NCBI RefSeq assembly: GCF_004359215.1
Contig: NW_027152062.1
Location: 742,587-802,296, forward strand
DNA length: 59,710 nt
Origin: Bremia lactucae
Lineage: Eukaryota > Oomycota > Peronosporomycetes > Peronosporales > Peronosporaceae
Direction: 5' to 3'
Below, piece by piece: positions 51,215 to 59,710 of this stretch. The notes below the pieces were generated by a model that was not told the origin of the DNA, did no database searches, and saw nothing but the letters and a program-made list of their open reading frames with translations. The first letter of the stretch is position 1. Each line of letters begins with the position of its first letter. A program made the translations under genes and the position numbers.

Positions 51215-53371
51215 CCCTTCAAATCTAAATGGCCTCATGTGAACGGGCGGCAAGAACGTCGCTCCTAGAGTGCGCTCTTCTAGAAGCTCATAATATTATG
51301 GGGTATTTAAATCATGGAAGGCTCAGGGAAAATCGCTTGGCGTATTTTCCGATCCTGGTCGTGTTGCGTTCGAATGAAACGCCCGACCAATACGAGGCGG
51401 AATTCTTGCGCCGCATTCATCCGCATTCCGATGCGATGAAACTACGGTCGCAGCGAATTAATTTCGCCCGCTTGCGTGTGAAAGAAATCGTGGGCGATAC
51501 TGTTCCCCCTGTTTCTTCTCACAACGCTACTTCTGCTAGCCCATTTGAAACTAGCAAAGAGGCCTCAGCTAGTGCCCCTTTTCATAGCAGCCACCAAGCC
51601 GGTCACATCAATACATATATGAAGACGCACCCCGTATTTTTCGCGGGTCGTCTGAAACGGCATGTAGACCCAAATGAGATCACATATCCCCATCCGTCTA
51701 GGAGACGGATGGTGACGACGACTATGAGTCGAGCGTCATTTGGGTGAGGGGGACGGTGAAGGCGAAAAGCTATCGACCGATGCCTCCCACCACGAACAGG
51801 ACTTGGAGAGCGAGGGACATCACGCGAGTAACTCGGATCCCTCAGCATTATCCTTTAAAGGAGGTCCAAGCGAGTCTTCAGGCGCTCAAAACCCTGACGA
51901 ACCTTCGCTCGGACACCAAGATCGGAGGTTAGTCGCGAGACTTGACCCTCGCGATCCGCAATACGTATGCATCAAACTCGATGCAAGAAGCAATTCTTGT
52001 AACAATCGTTATGGGGGCCTCAATGAGGGCGTTGCTCGGACGAAAATATTCCGATCTCATCCTGCTATTTACGAAGAGGCACTTGACAAAGCGCTACGCG
52101 CTGAGTTCAGCTTTAAGTCTGCTCGCGTTAGCACGCCTGTTTACCGAACAAGCTCTTTGAGCCCACTGGTTCCGTCTAAATAAAGCGGAACCAATGGATT
52201 TAGGCCTCGTTGAGGAAGGAAAAGAGGCTCTTCAAGCTGTGGAACAGCATAAGACCATCAGTAGATGTTATATGTGCGGAAGCACGAAACATTCACGTCC
52301 GGCCTGCCCTCTTCGAAATTCGCGTAAAGCTCGATAGAGCTCCAACTCCGACCTATACCAGAGATCTGGTACGGTGCGGTAAAACATCGATACCCAGTGG
52401 GAGGGGGCGCCCTACTGGGGGAGACCTAGGTTCTGATGACCCTCTAGGAGGTGAGAATAAACAGAACCTAGCCCCAATTAGCTCGGTGCTTAAACGCACG
52501 GGGCGAGAGTACAAGCTTGGCTTGCTAGTCGCTTAAGCGGCTTTGATAAGCCGTGGTCAATTTGAATTAACTCAGGAGCGTCTTGCAATTATGCTCGACG
52601 CCTTTCCTTTGAAAGAAGTCAACAATACGTTGAGGCGCTTAGAGCTCATGAAGGTGATACAATCACTGTTCGCTTAGCGACTGGGACTCGTGTCACTGTT
52701 CCCAAAGTTTCATTGAACATAGGTATAAAGTTTCTGGACTTTGACAGTATGGAACGCTGTCTCGCCCTTGATTTGGATTCGAGATATGATCTCATCCCTG
52801 GTATGGCCTGGTTAGACCACCATGAGCCATGGATCGATTGGAGGTCTAAGACCTTAGGCGCCACGCGCAATGTTCCTAGCAAAGTTTTGGAGAGTCATGA
52901 ACCCACCTTTGCTAGGCAACAAAAGCGCTATTGGCGCAGAACATTGAATGCGTCTGTCAGTGTTTTTAGACATTGGCATGTCTTAGTTAATAAACTCTAA
53001 TGTTAAAAACATTAATTCTGAGCCCGACTCAGCAGAAATAAGTGGAACGGCACGTACTCCGTCGAGTGACACTCGTTGTAATAACGATTCACTGAATGCT
53101 GAAAGCATTGTTGGCCTAAGACCGAATCATCAAGTGTGCAATATCCCTGAGATTCGTGGAGTGGTCTAAGTCCACCGAGTATGGTTGGCCGAGGTGGCAT
53201 AATACTGAGTGTCAGTAGTGACACTGTTGGCGGTTCGCCAGAACCTCAAGGGTGCAATATCCCTGAGATACGTGGAGTGGCACGTCTAAGTCCACCGAGT
53301 GTCTTCGGCCGAGGTGGCACCATACTGAGTGTCAATAGTGACACTATTGGCAGTTCGCCAGGGCATTTTGG
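51062..53371 (+). repeat. Segmental duplication, right copy (left copy 32739-35168)
   Basis: Every translated frame of 32906-34677 recurs here at a constant offset of 18323 bp with the same residues. The block includes the E LTR end, the antisense-ORF/pol junction, and D gag, protease and linker. This copy has two 120-bp repeat units instead of three. Beyond about 53430 the copies differ increasingly. Confidence 0.9.
51229..51963 (+). pseudogene. Family E antisense-ORF middle joined to pol C-terminus (duplicate)
   Basis: Same sequence as 32906-33640: the block VVLRSNETPDQYEAEFLRRI runs without a stop into MKTHPVFFAGRLKRHVDP and then the pol linker in another frame. The right neighbour is family D gag. 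The junction is shared by both copies, so it predates the duplication. Confidence 0.75.
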
Positions 53372-53885
53372 GTCAAACCCTCCTAATGCACGTGAAGCGA
53401 CACGTAAACGTTCACTGGATAAGGAAGTTGAGTTACCTAACTCCTTGTCGGATGTCAAATTAGACACCATGTCTTGTATAGAACCAATACAGACTGGAAA
53501 ACCCGGGCCGTGAATGTCCCGGCCTCTAAGAGGCGTATTGTCTCCACTCCAAGACAGGATAGACGAAGCGTGTATACCCTCACTAAGTGATACGAGTGAG
53601 CAACTACATACGCTTGTAAATGCGGTAACCGGCAACATTGAGGGGGAAGTTAGCCTTGCGGCAATCCCTTCATTACATGCTCTTTTAGAGCTAGACGAAA
53701 TGTCTATTGATGAGTGCGGCCGAGCCTTAAAAGCTGGTGACTTATCTGAAATGGTGGTCATTCGACCTATGGTTGAGTTAAACTCATCGTCACTTCTCGA
53801 CGAAGCTGTCCTGGATGACGCAAAAGCTGCACTTAGTGCGCGAAATGGGTCATCGATCCTTAAAGATCCTACGGATCCCTTTTGA
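51973..53885 (+). pseudogene. Family D gag end, protease and linker (duplicate)
   Basis: As at 33650-35690: RSHPAIYEEALDKALRAEF, LDLDSRYDLIPGMAWLDHHE, two 40-codon repeats (53136-53371), then TRKRSLDKEVELPNSLSDVK. The downstream frame 53514-53885 is longer here ([40 protein letters not shown], ending KDPTDPF), giving the best view of the acidic linker before RT. The protease active site is again not readable in one frame. Confidence 0.75.
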
Positions 53886-55158
53886 TCCTTGATTAAGGAA
53901 TTCTAAGATGTGGTATGTAATAATCCACCATCTGTTTTACCTCCGGATAGAGGGGTTCGTCATGAAATTGACTTAGTTCCGGGAAACGAATACTGTGTCA
54001 CAAGACAATGACCTTTACTAAGGGAGCAGTAAGACGTCATTGGCGATTTCTTCCGTGCTAAGCCCGAGGCTGGAATGGTACGAGAGAGCAAATCTCCTCA
54101 TTCGACACCGACATTTTGTGTCAGAAAGCCAAATGGTAAATGGCGCATTGTACATGCTTATAATAAGCTTAATGCTGTCACTTTACCAGCACAAACCCTC
54201 ATTCCTAGAAAGGATGTTCTTCGGAACAATATGGTGGGATGTACAATGTACAGTGTATTGGACTTAGTCGATGGTTACTACCAATTGCTCATGCGAGCTA
54301 GTGATATCCCGCTTACAGCGGTTAGCACCCCAAGCGGCATGTTATGGGAGTAGCTGGTTATGCCACAAGGGCTTTCCAACGCCCCAGCAACATTTAATCG
54401 TCTAGTGACGCAACTGTTTCGCCCTCGTCGAGGTTATGCACAGACTTATTTTGATGACATTTTTGTCCATAGTCGTGCGGAGCAGGTCGGTCGGATATGG
54501 ACAACCATTTAGACCATTTGCGAGCAGTGCTCGAGTGTATGCGCACAAACAAATTGCACGCCAATGCATCTAAATGCATTTTTGGCGCAGACGAAATTCC
54601 TTTTCTAGGATGCTTCATTGGAAAGCGAGGCCTTAGAGCGGATCCCGCTAAGGTAAAAGCCATAGTAGATTGGCCGGCTCCTAAAAACAAAAGGATTTGC
54701 GTAAGTGGTTGGGTCTCGCCAATTATTTACACAAATATAGCGAAAATAACGCCGATATGGCTAGGCCATTATCTAATCTCCTTAAAAAGGATACAGAATG
54801 GTGCTGGACTAGCACCGAAAATAATGCTTTTCGAGCAGTTAAGGATAGTTTTATCCATGCCCCAATTCTGGCACTACCAAACCCAAATTGGCCTTTTAGT
54901 GTTGCTGTGACGACTCAGATTTGCCATTGGCAGTGCTCTGTTACAAACAGATGTTGATGGGCATGAACGTGTTATTGCGTTTGAGTCTAGACAGCTCAAA
55001 AAAACTCCGGAAAACAACTACCCAGTTCATGACAAAGAGTTACTTGCTATGAAGTATACTCTCGTCAAATTCCAAGTTCATCTGCTCGGCTCTAAGCCGT
55101 TTGTGATATATACAGATCACGCGTCATTACGCACGGCGACTAAGTCGCCAGCTTAAGC
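53886..55158 (+). pseudogene. Family D reverse transcriptase and RNase H start, cut by inversion
   Basis: RT: SPHSTPTFCVRKPNGKWRIV, NKLNAVTLPAQTLIPRKDVL, LDLVDGYYQLLMRASDIPLT, then a TAG at 54353 (WEW changed to a stop). The YFDD motif is near 54450 (AQTYFDDIFVHSRAEQ), and the thumb is CIFGADEIPFLGCFIGKRGL. RNase H follows from 54790 to TDHASLRTATKSP, where plus-strand coding ends abruptly at 55158. The continuation is found inverted at 56575. Confidence 0.8.
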
Positions 55159-56575
55159 AAGACAACGTAGAACATTGGGTGTGTACGCAGCTTGCTAGGA
55201 AAGTTCAGTGTATAAGCTAGGCCCTTCTTGGCCACGACCGTAAGTGCGGGCGCAATTTGGTCTTGAAGACCGCGGAAACCAAGTTGGTAGGTAGATTTTT
55301 AGCGTTTAGTAAAATTCGGTCTCCGAGCATATAAGAATTAATACAGGTTCTGCCATTGGCATCTTGTTCTTTTTGTTTGTCTTGGCTATCAGCCATCATA
55401 TCCCTTGCATGTCTTAAGACACTAAATCGCGTCGCGAGAAACTCGATTACTTGCTTTCGAACGGTAACAGGGCTAGTATCATCAAGCCTATCGTCTTATT
55501 CCCCCCACCAAGCCCTGAACCACGCAGTGGTATCGTTAATGGAACGCTTGGGTGGGTAAGACCGTTTACATAGAACGGAGTATAGCCTGTAGAGGCATGT
55601 ACAGCGGTTTTTAACGCAAACTCCACCACTGGGAGCATTGAGCTCCAGCGCTTTGGTGTCTATGCACACACGCTGCGTAAAACGTCTTCAATGACGCGAT
55701 TGACACATTCAGTTTGACCATCGGTCTGCGGATGGTCCGCAGTGGACATATCCAATCTGGCCAAGCACTCGGAAAATTGATTTCCACAATTAATTCGTGA
55801 AACGGGGTCACGATCAGAGACAATTGCCTGTTGTCGAAACACGCGATCGATAAACAGCTTAGCTGTACCCTCTCCATCAATGGAATCCGGCACGGCCGCT
55901 AAGTGAGCCATTCGTCTCAATCGGTCAACAAAGACCACTATACCGGAGTTACCGGCTAAATCTTTCGGTAGGCCGAATTCAAAATCCATACTTATGGACT
56001 CCCAGCAACCTATGGGAACGGGAAGGCTCGCCAGTGGCGCAGCAGCATGCGCCGAGGGCATAACCCGTTGGCAAGTTTCGCATGTGCAAAACATATGTGC
56101 TGACCCATTTATAAAGTTTGGGCCTCCAATAACTCTGGCTTATAGAGCCGTAGGTCTTTTCTCTACCGAGGTGACCACCAAGGACAGTATCGGGTGCCTC
56201 ATAGATGATTCGGTACTTAAAATCTTCATCATGAGGAACAACGACACGCGGAGGGTCCGCAATGTCTGTACAATAAAGCAACAGGTCGTTATCGATAGAA
56301 AATCGATGTAACCTTGCACGCAAACGTGCCGCCAATTGAATACCTGAATCAGAGTTTTTTAAAGCTCGTAGCAGAGCTACACGTTGTTCATCCTTGGCGT
56401 AAGCCGAACGGGTTAAATCAGGAATTGGCGACAAGATAGTCGTTAAATAAGAAAGCTTATAATCCGGCCTGCGTTATAACGCATTGGCCAAAGCATTCTG
56501 CTTGCCGGGCTTATACTTCACCTCGAAGTTGTATTCCGCGGAAAAGGATAGTTATCGGGCCATTCTCTGTGAGAG
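55159..56575 (-). pseudogene. Inverted RNase H end and integrase of the same family D element
   Basis: On minus it starts at 56575 with the RNase H part that would follow 55158, in broken frames, then SAYAKDEQRVALLRALKNSD and RLRARLHRFSIDNDLLLYCT. The zinc finger follows (DTVLGGHLGREKTYGSISQS, and CETCQRVMPSAHAA at 56060). The core is FEFGLPKDLAGNSGIVVFVD, VSDRDPVSRI and QTDGQTECVNRVIEDVLRS; the Glu is kept. The C-terminal part is ADSQDKQKEQDANGRTCINS. It ends at 55159 with the sequence that should precede 57305. A clean internal inversion explains this. Confidence 0.85.
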
Positions 56576-57304
56576 ATGGCCATCCCCCCTTAAAGAACGA
56601 ATTTACATTTTTAAATTCGTCAAAGAGGAGCGAGGAACTGCGAGCAGCTTTACGCGCCGCTAGTTCACTCGATCACTCTAGCGCACGTGTTTCCATACAC
56701 GGCGCCCAAGATGCCACCTAAAAGGGGCCACGTTGGTGGGTCGTCTGCGAAGACGCCCACTCAACCTCACACTAAGCGCACGCGCCGTGTTAATTCGCCG
56801 GCCGCGTCAAATGCCTTAGTCGAAACGCCGACAGCTACTGCTGCTGTCGCGTTAAAAAGGCTAAAGGATCCATCCCACTTTAACAGTGAGGATGTTGATC
56901 CGTCGCTCATTGTCGACTACAATGAGTCGACACCGTTGCCGTCACCTCATAGTAGTGATGCGGACAACGAGCTCATGAGGAGTGATGATGGGGCATTTTT
57001 GCCCATCCAAACTTCTCTCATGGCTCACAACATGGAGACAGCATCGTTTACGAATGCTGTCTCGTCGTCTGCGCTGGAAAGCGCAGCGACAGGTAATGAG
57101 AGCGCTGCCCATAAAGGCGAAGCCGCTTCTCCGTTGGGTTGGGTATAACCACAACGCCTTATGCTCAGACAATAATCCATAATGGTTCTGACATAGAGGA
57201 TGTGGAGTCTAAAGCTCCACCCCCCGACGACACGTAAACGTGCTCAGTCGGTGTCACAACCCAGTCGTTTCAAGCGTGGCTATGTGACGGGCGGCATATC
57301 ACCG
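56576..57304 (+). pseudogene. Family E antisense ORF, copy 4, inserted at the inversion breakpoint
   Basis: It begins with the polypurine-side sequence ccatccccccttaaagaacg, without the LTR, then ATG 56711 (MPPKRGHVGGSSAKTPTQPH). The frame is open for 146 codons to 57148 (VDPSLIVDYNESTPLPSPHS, then LMAHNMETASFTNAVSSSAL). A 5-base duplication-like change (gttgggttggg) then ends it. The C-terminal half is missing: it stops at 57304, where family D pol resumes. This is the best-preserved N-terminal half in the window. Confidence 0.7.
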
Positions 57305-57831
57305 ATGCATATCGGGACCCTTCTCACGTGGACTTGAAGGCGCTTGCGTCGATACAGGCCGTCGTGCCGCAGATTGCGTCATCCTCACCAGGATGTTCAG
57401 CTGGCCCTCTAAACGAGGCTGCTGACGCTCCAGCGTCGAGCGAGACATGGTCCCGAACCGCCTCAAAAGAGCTCTCAACCCGAGCAAGGACCACACGAAG
57501 AAGTTGAACCTCATGCCGTAGAGCATCAAATGCTTCCGCCGGAATTTCCCCCCCCCCCCGCGCTGCTTGATGCGCGGGGGAAACCTTCAGTTTCATGTGG
57601 AGAAACTTTTAAAGCAAAGTCGTTGTAAGGGTCAATACCAGTATCTGGTGAAGTGGCTAGGGTACCCCTCTTCTGAAAACTCTTGGGAGTTTGAGGTACC
57701 TATTCGGCAAGATTGCCCGTACGCCATTGACGTTTTTGAGCGCCAAGCTCAGGGCCAACTCGCGTCAAACGACGCTTCCCACCACTAAACATGGGATTAG
57801 GTGGATCTAAAGCCTCAGTGAGGCTTCGATT
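57299..57831 (-). pseudogene. Family D antisense ORF, C-terminal part opposite chromodomain and linker
   Basis: On minus, continuing past the TAG at 57832: EALDPPNPMFSGGKRRLTRV, ELGAQKRQWRTGNLAE and a stop. Opposite the linker the coiled coil again reads PAEAFDALRHEVQLLRVVLA and RVESSFEAVRDHVS (57324-57596). The heptad pattern is maintained even in this decayed copy. Confidence 0.55.
57305..57788 (+). pseudogene. Family D pol linker and chromodomain
   Basis: It resumes the D element with YRDPSHVDLKALA (in shifted frame), a Pro/Ala-rich linker, then the chromodomain at 57567-57788: NLQFHVEKLLKQSRCKGQYQ, YLVKWLGYPSSENSWEFEVP, CPYAIDVFERQAQGQLASND, stop at 57788. The aromatic cage residues are present. 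A run of C at 57548-57559 breaks the frame before it. Confidence 0.85.
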
Positions 57832-58641
57832 CTAGGTTGTACGGTCAACCGAAGCACTGAAATATTGGCTAGGCTTTTCTTCGTTTTGTGACATAAATGC
57901 CGAACGTAACTGGCCTTTGGCCTTAAGCTTAGCAAAGTCAAAGCGAAGCTTCCGTTCCAAACGAACATCACCTCTATCCGCAGACTCTCTGATATTCCAG
58001 ATATTACGGAGTCGGCGGGCCCGGTGGACCCATTTCTCAAATGAGACTTCGCTTTCACTCCTTGTTTCGTTTGGAAACAAAACGATCGGAATATCCCTCA
58101 TGGAGGTCACCGAAGTCCCACGGGCTTGATTACGTAAACGCGTCAGATACTGGCTTTGCGTCATTACCTTTGGCGTAAGGAATTGCTCATGAAGAGCGTC
58201 GCGGGCAGCGATCTCCTCCAGCGTCCTCGCCGGGTCACCAGAGATCCAGATGGCCAAGCTATGACCCGCTATCTCTTTGAGACACTCGTCCGCACTAAGC
58301 GGAGTGAATTTATATTCACTATGAGCTGTAGCTTTCGCTATCTCGGCAGCTCGACGACGAGCTCTTTCCTCTATGAGGATTATCTGCTCTTGCTCTTCAT
58401 CGAGCGGATTCGTAGTGATGTTGGACTCAGGGTCCCGTGTCCTGCTCAATGCAGTTAAGACATCAGCGGCACCACGTTCTGGAAACGGATTCGGGGCTCG
58501 CCGACGTTCATCCGGAGGAGAAGGCGTGAGAGAACGACGCTCGTTCTCCTCCTCCTCTGATGGAGAGTGACTTTCAAAGTCCATCAATCCCTCATTGTCG
58601 AGGAAGGTGGTAAGAGTCTGTGATTCACGCTTGATTGGCAT
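57832..58641 (-). CDS. Family D antisense ORF, best-preserved N-terminal 269 codons
   Basis: Open from MPIKRESQTLTTFLDNEGLM (58641) to 57832. Order: acidic Ser/Glu-rich start (SHSPSEEEENERRSLTPSPP), Pro-rich spacer, long charged helix (LDEEQEQIILIEERARRRAA), a folded-looking part (YKFTPLSADECLKEIAGHSL, AIWISGDPARTLEEIAARDA), then DIPIVLFPNETRSESEVSFE, KWVHRARRLRNIWNIRE and RLERKLRFDFAKLKAKG. The PNET block resembles the family E block PNETPDQYEAEFLRRIHP. It is convergent with pol (whose stop is at 57788) and lies between pol and the 3' LTR. The stop is probably a mutation (AAG to TAG), since related sequence continues. Not recognised; it might bind nucleic acid or Gag, but this is a guess. 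Confidence 0.7.
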   Translation of the reverse strand: MPIKRESQTLTTFLDNEGLMDFESHSPSEEEENERRSLTPSPPDERRRAPNPFPERGAADVLTALSRTRDPESNITTNPLDEEQEQIILIEERARRRAAEIAKATAHSEYKFTPLSADECLKEIAGHSLAIWISGDPARTLEEIAARDALHEQFLTPKVMTQSQYLTRLRNQARGTSVTSMRDIPIVLFPNETRSESEVSFEKWVHRARRLRNIWNIRESADRGDVRLERKLRFDFAKLKAKGQLRSAFMSQNEEKPSQYFSASVDRTT

Positions 58642-58736
58642 GAGACAAAGGAATGAAAACACAATCGAACATTAAGTTGTTTCGGTTCCAACCTCAAAGA
58701 GGAAATGAAGCGAATGTTGTCACTCGGTGTCAACAG

Positions 58737-59230
58737 TCTAATGGGGAAGGGTGTGATGGGGCACACATCGGTTGGAGAACCGTTGTTGTGGTACTTCTAC
58801 TTTATGGGTAAAATACCCTATTATCTAATTTTTAAATAGTTTGTTACTTAAATCCCAATTATTATGGGTAATAAATGTGGTCGCCGCCAGATATAAATCT
58901 GGCGGCCAAAATCTATTTTAATTAGCTAGGGTAAGTTTTTTTGGATTTAAATAATTAAATAAAGTTCAGTTCCCCTTTTGATCTTAAAGCGTAAAGTGCC
59001 AACCTAAGGCGTCCGCATTGATCTATAAGAGATAGAAGCCTTTCTAAGGTATATCCTCTTGGGCACTAGTTGCCACTTGGTTCTACGAGCCCCCGAATCC
59101 CTTGAACTAGGATTCCTTAAGCTTTTATAGGTTGTACGACTCCCTGAGTTGTTAAACCATTAGTTCAAAAGGACTGACTCTCTGAGTCTGAAAGTCTTTC
59201 TCTGATTTTAGGAGCGAGGTAGCTCCGCTA
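58737..59230 (+). repeat. Family D polypurine tract and 3' LTR, truncated
   Basis: AATGGGGAAGGG precedes the LTR start TGTGATGGGG at 58752. The LTR matches 39746-40215 and breaks off at ctccgcta, where an inverted copy of the LTR start begins. Confidence 0.7.
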
Positions 59231-59397
59231 GACATAAAGTAAATGTACCACAACAACGGTTCTCCAATCGATGTGTGCCCCATCACACCCTTCCCCATTA
59301 GACTGTTGACACCGAGTGACAACATTCGCTTCATTTCCTCTTTGAGGTTGGAACCGAAACAACTTAATGTTCGATTGTGTCTTCATTCCTTTGTCTC
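59231..59397 (-). repeat. Inverted start of a second family D LTR with polypurine tract
   Basis: The reverse complement of the region around 58640-58810, joined tail to tail with the truncated LTR on the left. It forms an inverted repeat with about 420 bp between the arms. Confidence 0.75.
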
Positions 59398-59710
59398 ATG
59401 ACAATCAAGCGTGAATCACAGACTCTTAGCACCTTCCTCGACGATGAGGGATTTTGGACTTTGAAAGTCACTCTCCATCAGAGGAGGAGGAGAACGAGCG
59501 TCGTTCTCTCACGCCTTCTCCTCCGGATGAACGTCGGCGAGCCCCAAATCCGTTTCCAGAACGTGGTGCCGCTGATGTCTTAACTGCATTGAGCAGGACA
59601 CGGGACCCTGAGTCCAACATCATTACGAATCCGCTCGATGAAGAGCAAGAGCAGATAATCCTCATAGAGGAAAGAGCTCGTCGTCGAGCTGCCGAGATAG
59701 CGAAAGCTAA
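59398..59710 (+). pseudogene. Family D antisense ORF, inverted copy, runs off the window
   Basis: MTIKRESQTLSTFLDDEG, then a frameshift (compare the open copy at 57832-58641). The second frame reads ERRSLTPSPPDERR, FPERGAADVLTALSRTRDPE and LDEEQEQIILIEERARRRAA to the edge. It belongs to a minus-strand D element to the right, arranged head to head with the one on the left. Confidence 0.7.

Overview
This window looks like repeat-rich nuclear DNA of an oomycete (Phytophthora or downy-mildew type). This is inferred, not proven. The grounds are short spliceosomal introns (64-122 bp) with CTAAC-like branch points, a NACHT-type STAND ATPase gene, eukaryotic tRNA-Ile genes with A and B boxes, a probable nuclear copy of mitochondrial DNA, and nested Ty3/Gypsy and Ty1/Copia retrotransposons. 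Three N gaps (13807-13906, 21436-21634, 25492-26034) show a scaffolded assembly, so some rearrangements could be joining errors.

Layout. 1-15.1 kb is retrotransposon debris: family A Gypsy (1-1059 and 4933-7085, minus), a decayed family C Gypsy (7376-10568, minus), several family E LTRs, the 3' end of a family E element (11667-13806) and a family F LTR (14611-15117). 15.4-19.5 kb is the only clear host-gene island: a seven-exon gene for a roughly 300-residue coiled-coil protein and a 739-residue NACHT ATPase, followed by decayed gene fragments up to 20.4 kb. 20.7-24.1 kb holds a family A LTR with gag start, a tandem array of a ~457-bp unit carrying tRNA-Ile(AAT), and a tRNA-derived SINE. 24.1-25.5 kb is a head-to-head inverted pair of Copia RNase H fragments. 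26-59.7 kb is a mosaic of two related chromodomain Gypsy families, E (LTR about 540 bp, mostly minus strand) and D (mostly plus strand), with a probable mitochondrial insert at 42.5-43.2 kb.

The most interesting signal is in families D and E. Between the end of pol and the 3' LTR each carries a reading frame on the opposite strand, convergent with pol. It starts close to the 3' LTR and runs antisense through the chromodomain and the pol C-terminal linker. The two families' antisense proteins share a region around the motif PNET. Both also place a regular leucine/valine heptad coiled coil exactly opposite the pol linker, which in the sense frame is low-complexity. This resembles in layout the antisense genes of some plant Tat-lineage elements and of deltaretroviruses, but I recognise no described family for the protein.

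Other notable items: a clean inversion of the RNase H-integrase segment inside a D element (55159-56575) with E-family filler at one breakpoint; a 2.4-kb segmental duplication (about 32739-35170 and 51062-53371) that differs in the number of 120-bp (40-codon) repeats; bZIP-like palindromes that vary in number in the E LTR; and very stable hairpins in the mitochondrial-like insert. Almost all transposon genes here are broken by frameshifts or stops.
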